Assembly: GCA_019116785.1 (NCBI GenBank)
Contig: DXAZ01000052.1
Span: 1-38,307, forward strand
Direction: 5' to 3'
DNA from: Candidatus Atopostipes pullistercoris
Lineage (GTDB): Bacteria > Bacillota > Bacilli > Lactobacillales > Carnobacteriaceae_A
Length of the DNA: 38,307 nt
In this document: piece after piece, positions 28,607 to 35,620 of the stretch
Position numbering within the stretch: position 1 is the stretch's first letter
Layout of the letters: each line of letters starts with the position of its first letter
Program-made: the position numbers and the translations under genes
The notes under the pieces: generated by a model
Seen by the model: the letters and a program-made list of their open reading frames with translations, nothing else
The model's database searches: none
Told to the model about the DNA's origin: nothing

Positions 28607-28653
28607 AAAAAAGTCGATTTTCTCGAAATTATTTTAAAAAAATCGATTTTTTT
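28607..28653. promoter_or_regulatory. Two ComK-box-like AT-boxes upstream of comGA
   Basis: AAAAAAGTCGATTTT (28607-28621) and AAAAAAATCGATTTTTTT (28636-28653), each containing AAAA-N5-TTTT with ~16-17 nt between. Confidence 0.35.
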
Positions 28654-28746
28654 ATTATTTTCTTTTAAAAGTTAGTTTTATAAGATACTTTCAATCGGTT
28701 TAGTTAACATGAAATGATCAAAGTCTCTAAATTTTTGTATCCATAA

Positions 28747-28787
28747 AAAAATAGCACCTACAATGGATAAAAATGTAGGCACTATTT
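28747..28787. terminator. Hairpin with internal loop between yebC and comGA
   Basis: AAATAG-CA-CCTACA...TGTAGG-CA-CTATTT. Confidence 0.5.
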
Positions 28788-28805
28788 CTTCTCTATTTTT
28801 AAAAT

Positions 28806-28849
28806 AAAAAAGCTGAAGTCTAAAGAATTACTAGACTTCAGCTTTTTAT
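28806..28849 (-). terminator. Terminator of yebC
   Basis: AAAAAGCTGAAGTCTA-loop-TAGACTTCAGCTTTTT. Confidence 0.85.
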
Positions 28850-28857
28850 TCTATTTA

Positions 28858-29586
28858 TTATTCGTTTATTTCTGCATTATGATAAACATCATTAACATCA
28901 TCGTTATCTTCTAAAGCATCAATGAGACCTAAAAATGTATCTTTTGCATCATCATCCAATGGTACAAACATACTCGGTACCATCGTTAACTCCGCTTGAG
29001 CGAGCTCGAACTCTTTTTCTAAGGCATCTCTTACTTCTGTAAAGTCAGTACCTGCTGTATAAATTTCAAAAACTTCATCCGATGTTTCTAAATCTTCTGC
29101 TCCAGCTTCTAATGCGCTCATTAGCATTGTATCTTCATCAATGTCTAAGTTTTCACGTTCAATTGCAATATAACCTTTACGATCAAATAGATAATTTACA
29201 GAACCTTTTTCACCAAGAGATCCACCATTTCGATCGAATGCTACTCGGACAGTTGAACTTGTACGATTTGTATTATCCGTTAATGTTTCGACTAAAACAG
29301 CCACGCCATTCGGACCATAGCCTTCATAAACGATTTCATTATAATTTGCACTCTCACTTGGATCGGTTGCACGTTTAATGGCACGATCTACGTTATCGTT
29401 TGGCATATTATTGGCTTTCGCTTTATCCATTGCTAAACGTAAAGCTGAATTTGTTTCTGGATCTGGCCCACCATCTTTAGCGGCTTGATAGATTTCTTTT
29501 ACTAGTTTTTGGAATATCTTTCCGCGTTTTTTATCTTGTACGCCTTTTCGTTCTTTAATGTTATTCCATTTTGAATGTCCGGCCAT
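28858..29586 (-). CDS. YebC/PmpR family transcriptional/translation factor
   Basis: MAGHSKWNNIKERKGVQDKKRGKIFQKLVKEIYQAAK; true start 29586 rather than 29625. Confidence 0.95.
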   Translation of the reverse strand: MAGHSKWNNIKERKGVQDKKRGKIFQKLVKEIYQAAKDGGPDPETNSALRLAMDKAKANNMPNDNVDRAIKRATDPSESANYNEIVYEGYGPNGVAVLVETLTDNTNRTSSTVRVAFDRNGGSLGEKGSVNYLFDRKGYIAIERENLDIDEDTMLMSALEAGAEDLETSDEVFEIYTAGTDFTEVRDALEKEFELAQAELTMVPSMFVPLDDDAKDTFLGLIDALEDNDDVNDVYHNAEINE

Positions 29587-29701
29587 CTTTTCACTTCCCT
29601 TAAATCTAATTATCCTCACAGACAATACTATTATAACAGACTTTGACGATTTTTTGAATAGGGAGTGAATATTAAGAATAATTTATAGACTATTTGTCTT
29701 T

Positions 29702-30403
29702 TTAATTTTCTTCTTCATACTCCGCTAAAAGATTTTTCCGATATTTGTCCATATTTTTTTGAAATACAGCTTGTGTGGTAGGTGGAGTATAAGTTATAGC
29801 ATTTGCTCCCGCTTCAATCGTTTCTATAATGTGTTCATCTTTTTTTCCACCAGTTGCAATAATTGGAATATCTGGATACAGTGTTCGAACATGTTTTACA
29901 ATTTTTGAGGTATCTTTTGCCCCACTAATATTTAAAATGGATACTCCAGCATCTATATACTCATCGAGCTCTTGATAATCAGAAATAACCGTATAAATAA
30001 TTGGAATGTCAATCGCATCTTTTACGGCTTTGACGGTTTCTATTCCAGCAGCAGCATTTAAAACAACTGCCATACAGCCATACGCGTCTGCGAATTGAGC
30101 AATTACACCAGATCTTGGTCCTTGTGTAACTCCACCACCTACTCCAGCAACTAATGGTGCCGGGGCAACTACACTTAACGCTTTAATAATCGTTGGGTGT
30201 GGTGTGTAAGGATAAACAGCTAATATTGCATCCGCGTCTGTATACATAATTGTTGCTACATCTGATGAAAACAAAAATGATTTATATCTTCTTCCATTAA
30301 TTATTATACCTGATGCTCTTCTGATAGCATCAGGAGTAAGAATTAATTCCGTACGAAATTCTGATTGAATACTTGGTCTATCTTTATCATATTTTGGTCC
30401 CAT
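29702..30403 (-). CDS. Conserved TIM-barrel protein of unknown function ('hydrolase'-type annotation in Lactobacillales)
   Basis: Alternating beta/alpha pattern: VAGVGGGVTQGPRSG, IPIIYTVISDYQELDEYIDAGVSILNISGAKDT, IPIIATGGKKDEHIIETIEAGANAITYTPPT. Confidence 0.7.
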   Translation of the reverse strand: MGPKYDKDRPSIQSEFRTELILTPDAIRRASGIIINGRRYKSFLFSSDVATIMYTDADAILAVYPYTPHPTIIKALSVVAPAPLVAGVGGGVTQGPRSGVIAQFADAYGCMAVVLNAAAGIETVKAVKDAIDIPIIYTVISDYQELDEYIDAGVSILNISGAKDTSKIVKHVRTLYPDIPIIATGGKKDEHIIETIEAGANAITYTPPTTQAVFQKNMDKYRKNLLAEYEEEN

Positions 30404-30496
30404 AGTATCCCTCCTATATTTTTTTATCCTTTAAAATAATTCCAAATCATAATATAAATTAATTTTATGAACATCTCAATAACAAATATTGAAACT

Positions 30497-30997
30497 TCAT
30501 CGAATTATTTTTTTCTTTGTTAATAACCAAGCTATAAAAACACCAGTAACTGCTCCAGCCGTATCTAAAATAACATCCACCATTAAGCCTGTTCTCCCTG
30601 GATTAAAACTTTGTCGCAACTCATCAAAGGAAGCATAACCAATACAAAGTAATATCGATAAAAGAGTAGTTAACCACTCTTCTCGAACCCGTTTTTTTAA
30701 TCCTAAGACCCAAAAAAATCCTAAAAAGAAATAACTAAAAAAATGAGCCCCTTTTCGGATAAAGAATTCAATAAAAGAAAAATATCCTAAATTCTGAATG
30801 GAGATCACCTTTCCACCATATTGAAACTGAAGGCCCGCTAGAAATTTTTCAAGAGGTTTACCACCTATAAAAGTTTCTAACATCGGCTGTAAACTTTGCG
30901 TTTCAGCAGTCATAGAAGAGCTCCAATATAATAACCCCATAATTATAAATGGTAAAAATAAATAAATATGGTCTCTTGTTGTTAATTTTCTTTGCAT
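30497..30997 (-). CDS. VanZ family membrane protein
   Basis: FIRKGAHFFSYFFLGFFWVLGL; YASFDELRQSFNPGRTGLMVDVILDTAGAVTGV. Confidence 0.92.
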   Translation of the reverse strand: MQRKLTTRDHIYLFLPFIIMGLLYWSSSMTAETQSLQPMLETFIGGKPLEKFLAGLQFQYGGKVISIQNLGYFSFIEFFIRKGAHFFSYFFLGFFWVLGLKKRVREEWLTTLLSILLCIGYASFDELRQSFNPGRTGLMVDVILDTAGAVTGVFIAWLLTKKKIIR

Positions 30998-31029
30998 TTA
31001 ATCATCCTATCTTTCATTTAAATTCTTAT

Positions 31030-31079
31030 CTATTCTAACTAGAATAATTCGTATTTTAAATCTTTTTTCGTTAGAATAG
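31030..31079. repeat. Inverted repeat CTATTCTAAC / GTTAGAATAG upstream of oligoendopeptidase gene
   Basis: Exact 10-bp arms 31030-31039 and 31070-31079, plus a third TAGAATA at 31040-31046. Confidence 0.7.
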
Positions 31080-31116
31080 GAAATATTAAAAGAAAATGAA
31101 AGAAAGGAATAGATAT

Positions 31117-32922
31117 ATGAGATACAAAAATACATGGGATATGGATAGTGTGTTTGCTGGGGGAAGCGATTCGCCAGCATTTCATGAGAAAGTTTCAAAT
31201 CTTCAAAATGAATTAAGTGAATTTGATGAATTAATTCATCAATGGAACAGTCAAGAGGATGCTTTAAATTACAAACAACTTGAAACTATTTTATCTAAAC
31301 AAGAAACTTTAGAAAAAGGAATTGGCGAAGCACGAACTTTTATTTCTGGATTATCTTCAGCAGACGTTAACGACACAGCTGCCCGTACAAACTTAAATAT
31401 AGTCACACAATTATCTACAAAATTATCAAACAGCCTCGTCGTTTTGCAAAAGAAAATGACAGAACTTCCAGATGAAATATTTAATCATTTATTAGAACAA
31501 GAACCTTTTAAGCAAAGCGCCTTTCCTTTAAAGGAAATAAGAGAACAAGCTCAAAAATTATTATCTACAGAAGAAGAAGAATTATTGAATAATCTTTCAG
31601 TTGATGGCTTCCAAGGATGGGGAAATCTGTACAATGAATTGGTAGCGACCATTGAAGTTCCTTTTGAAGAAGATGGAAAAGTGAATAATTATTCAGCCGG
31701 TCAAGCAGAAAACAAAATGAATGCTGAAAAAAATCCCAATGAACGCTCAAAGATGCTTGAATCATGGGAAAATGCCTGGGCGGAGAAAGCTGATCTTTTT
31801 GCCAGCACTTTAAACCATTTAGCGGGATTTCGTTTAAGTAATTATGAAGCCCATGGAATTACAGACTATATGGAGCCCCCTTTAGAATATAATCGAATGG
31901 AAAGCGATACTTTAAATGCCATGTGGGACACGATTTCAGCAAATAAAGGAAAAATCGTAGAATATTTTGAACGTAAGGCACAATTATTAAATTTAAAACA
32001 ATTGAGTTGGTTAGATGTAACAGCTGCCGTTAATGTGGGAGAATTTGAAGAGGAAGAATTTACTTTTACGCAAGCAGCGGACTTTATTATTGAAAACTTT
32101 GAATCTTTTAGTCCAAAAATGGCTCAATTAGCGAAACAAGCTTTTGAAGAACAGTGGATAGAAGCTGAAGATCGTCCTGGAAAAAGACCGGGAGGCTACT
32201 GTGCAAACCTTCCTGAATCTGAACAATCTCGTATTTTTATGACCTTCTCAGGAAGCTCAGATAATGTATCTACTCTTGCTCATGAATTGGGACATGCTTT
32301 CCATAGTTCTGTTTTGCGAGATTTACCTACCTTAAATCAAAATTATGCGATGAACGTTGCTGAAACAGCTTCAACCTTTGCTGAACTCGTTGTTTCTGAT
32401 GCTACTATCGAAAATGCTCATTCTACAGCTGAAAAAATTCGTTTGTTGGATGAGAAAATCTCTCGTAGTGCTACAATGATGATGAACATCCATGCACGTT
32501 ATCTTTTTGAAAGAAGCTTTTATGAAGAAAGACAAAAAGGAATTGTTTCTGCAAAACAACTTTCTAACCTGATGTTAAACGCTCAAAAAGAAGCTTATAT
32601 GGATTCTTTAGAGACTTATCATCCAATGTTTTGGGCCGCTAAATTACATTTTTATAATACAGGCGTTCCTTTCTACAATTTCCCTTATACGTTTGGTTAT
32701 TTCTTTAGTTTGGGCATTTATGCACGTGCACTTGAAAAAGGCGGTTCTTTTGAAGAAGAATATATTGCTTTACTTAGAGATACGGCTAGTATGTCAACGG
32801 AAGATCTTGCCCAAAAACATTTACAAGTAGATTTAAAAAAATCAGATTTCTGGCAAGAAGCAATCGATCGTACACACAAAGATATTGATGAATTTTTAGA
32901 ACTTACAGAAAAATATGTTTAA
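31117..32922 (+). CDS. M3 family oligoendopeptidase (PepF-type)
   Basis: HELGHAFHS zinc motif; RYKNTWDMDSVFAGG N-term; RBS GAAAGGA before ATG 31117 (track start 31096). Confidence 0.94.
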   Translation: MRYKNTWDMDSVFAGGSDSPAFHEKVSNLQNELSEFDELIHQWNSQEDALNYKQLETILSKQETLEKGIGEARTFISGLSSADVNDTAARTNLNIVTQLSTKLSNSLVVLQKKMTELPDEIFNHLLEQEPFKQSAFPLKEIREQAQKLLSTEEEELLNNLSVDGFQGWGNLYNELVATIEVPFEEDGKVNNYSAGQAENKMNAEKNPNERSKMLESWENAWAEKADLFASTLNHLAGFRLSNYEAHGITDYMEPPLEYNRMESDTLNAMWDTISANKGKIVEYFERKAQLLNLKQLSWLDVTAAVNVGEFEEEEFTFTQAADFIIENFESFSPKMAQLAKQAFEEQWIEAEDRPGKRPGGYCANLPESEQSRIFMTFSGSSDNVSTLAHELGHAFHSSVLRDLPTLNQNYAMNVAETASTFAELVVSDATIENAHSTAEKIRLLDEKISRSATMMMNIHARYLFERSFYEERQKGIVSAKQLSNLMLNAQKEAYMDSLETYHPMFWAAKLHFYNTGVPFYNFPYTFGYFFSLGIYARALEKGGSFEEEYIALLRDTASMSTEDLAQKHLQVDLKKSDFWQEAIDRTHKDIDEFLELTEKYV

Positions 32923-32947
32923 TAAACATTTAAAAATAAGAGTGAAA

Positions 32948-32979
32948 AAGAGGATACCGTTTGATTATGGTATCCTCTT
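32948..32979. terminator. Terminator between convergent genes
   Basis: AAGAGGATACC-loop-GGTATCCTCTT. Confidence 0.75.
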
Positions 32980-33003
32980 ACTTTATTCTTTTGTTATTAA
33001 ATT

Positions 33004-34431
33004 TTAGTAACGTCCGTATCCAATTAAAGGAGAACCGTATTTACTAAACTTACTTACTGTTGTGTAAGCAACTCCTGTAGAAGTTTGTGCTCCTATGAAA
33101 CGACCATTTCCTACGTAAATTCCAACATGTGAGACAGACCCTCTACCAAAGAAAACAAGATCTCCTGGTTGAGGATTAGATACTTTTGTTGATCCAGCAT
33201 ATTGTGCAGCTGAACCAGCTGGAATTGATTTATTGGCTTGTGCAAAAACATATTTAGTAAAACCAGAACAATCAAAACCATTTGGCGTTTTTCCACCCCA
33301 TACATAAGGTACTCCTAAATAATTTGAAGCAATAGATAAAACATTTCCGGAAGGAGCTGGAGGTGTTGTCTCAGGTTTTGGTTTAGGTTTAGGTTTCGGT
33401 TTTGACTCAGGTTTAGGCGTTTGTGTTGTAGATCCTTGAGAGTTTCCACTACTATTATTCGAATGATTGTTTGATGATTCTTCTTGACTAGAGTTACTAT
33501 TTGTTGTTGAAGCTGTATTAGAACTTTGGCTATTAGATGAAGCAGGTGTAACAGATGCTGTCGCCACTTCAGTAGCTTCAGTTTCTTCTGCCTCTGCCAC
33601 TTCTTCACTTGTAGCACTTGCTTCTTCAGCTGCTTGACGAGCACGTTCTTCTTCTGCTTCCTCTGCAGCTGCTCTTGCAAGGTCTCGTTCATTTTGAATA
33701 TTATTTATTCGTTCTAATGCTTCATTTCTTTCAGCAATTAGATTCTCTTTATCTGCTGCGGCAGTACTACGTTCTATCTCTAGCTGAATAACTAAAGCTT
33801 CTTGAGAAGCTTTTTGACTTTCAAGTTGAGCGGATGCTTGTTCTAGCTCTCCAGCAATTGCGTTTTGTTGAACAATTTTTTGTTCTGTTTCTTCTGTCTT
33901 TTGATCCACTTGTTCTTTGTCTTTGATTTGATCTTCCATCATATTATTACTTGATTGAATAATATTGGTAACCACATCAATTCGTGCAAAAACATCTGTC
34001 AAAGATTCAGAATTTAATATGTATTCAAGGTAGGTCACTGAATTTCCACTCACTTGAATTTTTCGCGCTTGCTCTTCTAATTTATCTTCGCGACGTGCAA
34101 TATTTTCTTCTAATTTTTTAATTTCTTCTTGTAATTGTTTCATTTCACTCTTTGACAATTCAAGTTTATTCATCGCTTCAGTTAAAAGTGTTTCATTCTT
34201 TTGAATTTCACTTTTTAAGCGATCTAAAGCGGCTTGTGTATTATTTTTTTCGTTCGTTAATTCATTAATAATGGCATCTAATTCATTGGCTGCTTGTTCG
34301 CTTTGAGTAGCTGTTTGTTGTGCTTCATCGATTTGTGTGTCAAATTCGTCTGCGAGAACTGGTGCAGCGCCCATTAGTGAAGTGCTTAATACTGTAGCTG
34401 ATAATAATGATGTAAATAATTTCTTCTTCAC
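33004..34431 (-). CDS. Secreted coiled-coil NlpC/P60 endopeptidase (SagA/P60-like)
   Basis: Signal peptide KKKLFTSLLSATVLSTSLMGAAPVLADE; coiled coil; (KP)n linker; GVPYVWGGKTPNGFDCSGFTKYVF and GDLVFFGRGSVSHVGIYVG. GTG at 34431 after GGGGG is preferred to 34464. Confidence 0.9.
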   Translation of the reverse strand: MKKKLFTSLLSATVLSTSLMGAAPVLADEFDTQIDEAQQTATQSEQAANELDAIINELTNEKNNTQAALDRLKSEIQKNETLLTEAMNKLELSKSEMKQLQEEIKKLEENIARREDKLEEQARKIQVSGNSVTYLEYILNSESLTDVFARIDVVTNIIQSSNNMMEDQIKDKEQVDQKTEETEQKIVQQNAIAGELEQASAQLESQKASQEALVIQLEIERSTAAADKENLIAERNEALERINNIQNERDLARAAAEEAEEERARQAAEEASATSEEVAEAEETEATEVATASVTPASSNSQSSNTASTTNSNSSQEESSNNHSNNSSGNSQGSTTQTPKPESKPKPKPKPKPETTPPAPSGNVLSIASNYLGVPYVWGGKTPNGFDCSGFTKYVFAQANKSIPAGSAAQYAGSTKVSNPQPGDLVFFGRGSVSHVGIYVGNGRFIGAQTSTGVAYTTVSKFSKYGSPLIGYGRY

Positions 34432-34531
34432 AAAAGTACCCCCAAATTGTACTACGAATTTCATATTTACCGATCAAATCTGTCGGTCTGCAAGTATGAT
34501 ACCATTCGAATGTTATCTCTGTGTATCATAC

Positions 34532-34561
34532 ATATTACAAAAATAAGTTTTTTTGTAATAT
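34532..34561. repeat. Inverted repeat in the leader of the NlpC/P60 gene
   Basis: ATATTACAAAAA (34532-34543) / TTTTTGTAATAT (34550-34561). Confidence 0.75.
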
Positions 34562-34705
34562 TTTGCCTCCTTTTTATAATTTATTGTTGCATTTGTTTAT
34601 GAATCATCATCTACACCGCCTCTATTCTATGCATAACAATTGCAATCTTTAGGTTTAATAAGTAGGCTAGGTTAAAGTAATTTTAAGAAAATAGGAGGTA
34701 TTTCA

Positions 34706-35461
34706 ATGGCTAAAATACTGATTACTGGTGCAACTGGAACAATTGGTTTGGAATTAACAAAACATTTGGTCCATCAACACGAGTTAACCGTTGTTGGTCG
34801 TGACTTTTCTGAATTTCCTGATGATTTAAAAAAACAAGTTACGGTTATAAAGAAGGATCTAGTCAATCCAAAAAATTGGACAAATCTTTTAGACCATATT
34901 GAATATGTCATCCAACTAGCTGGAGAAGCAGATGCAAAAGCTAATTTTTATGGAGATCTACTGGAATTAAATTATAAACTGCCACATAATTTATTCAAAG
35001 AAGCCATAAAAGCTAAAGAGTTAAAGAGAATTATTTTTGCTAGTTCAATCCACGCTGTGGGGGCTTATCCTGAATATGTACAAGTTAAAGCTACTGATCC
35101 TGTGCGCCCTGCCGATTTATACGGAGTCTCCAAAGTCTATTTAGAAGGCTTAGCCGCATATTATGCCTATAGCCAAGGAATTGAATCAATAGGTATTCGC
35201 ATTGCCGATTACAAAGTTAGTGATGATAAATTAGATAAAGAGGCAGACAAAAATGGAATGGCCATGTATTTATCAAAACGCGATATGAATCATTTGATCG
35301 ATTGCTGCATAGAAGCAGAACTTAAAGAACCCTTTTTAATCGTAAATGGCATTTCAAAAAATACCTTCCCTCGTCTCTCTTACGAGGAAGCTCATGTTCA
35401 ATTAGGTTATAATCCTAAAGACAATGCCTTTGAAATGAATGAAATCTTTGAGTCCAAGTAG
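34706..35461 (+). CDS. NAD(P)-dependent epimerase/dehydratase (extended SDR)
   Basis: ILITGATGTIGLELTKHLV; YGVSKVYLEGLAAYYA; RBS AGGAGG. Confidence 0.9.
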   Translation: MAKILITGATGTIGLELTKHLVHQHELTVVGRDFSEFPDDLKKQVTVIKKDLVNPKNWTNLLDHIEYVIQLAGEADAKANFYGDLLELNYKLPHNLFKEAIKAKELKRIIFASSIHAVGAYPEYVQVKATDPVRPADLYGVSKVYLEGLAAYYAYSQGIESIGIRIADYKVSDDKLDKEADKNGMAMYLSKRDMNHLIDCCIEAELKEPFLIVNGISKNTFPRLSYEEAHVQLGYNPKDNAFEMNEIFESK

Positions 35462-35516
35462 ACAATACATTTATACGAATTTTACTCAGCTAAAACATTC
35501 AATGGCTCATCCATTT

Positions 35517-35545
35517 TTGCTAAAAAAATGACTATTTGCTATAAT
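35517..35545 (+). promoter_or_regulatory. Sigma-A promoter TTGCTA-17-TATAAT upstream of PBP gene
   Basis: -35 35517-35522, -10 35540-35545; second extended -10 (TGGTATGAT) just downstream. Confidence 0.6.
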
Positions 35546-35620
35546 TAAAAATCATTATGGTATGATAAATTAATATATGTATATTATAGATATTAAAAAT
35601 CTGATTCGGAGGTGCCATTG

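Noticed and set aside
28859-28866. CIN-box-like AACGAATA (minus strand) that could drive comGA by ComX
   Set aside because: Lies at the 3' end of yebC coding sequence, ~310 bp from comGA with terminators in between, and has one mismatch to TACGAATA.
33111-33692. Minus-strand ORFs 33111-33305 and 33315-33692
   Set aside because: Shifted frames of the repetitive NlpC/P60 coding sequence giving Q/L/K-rich nonsense.
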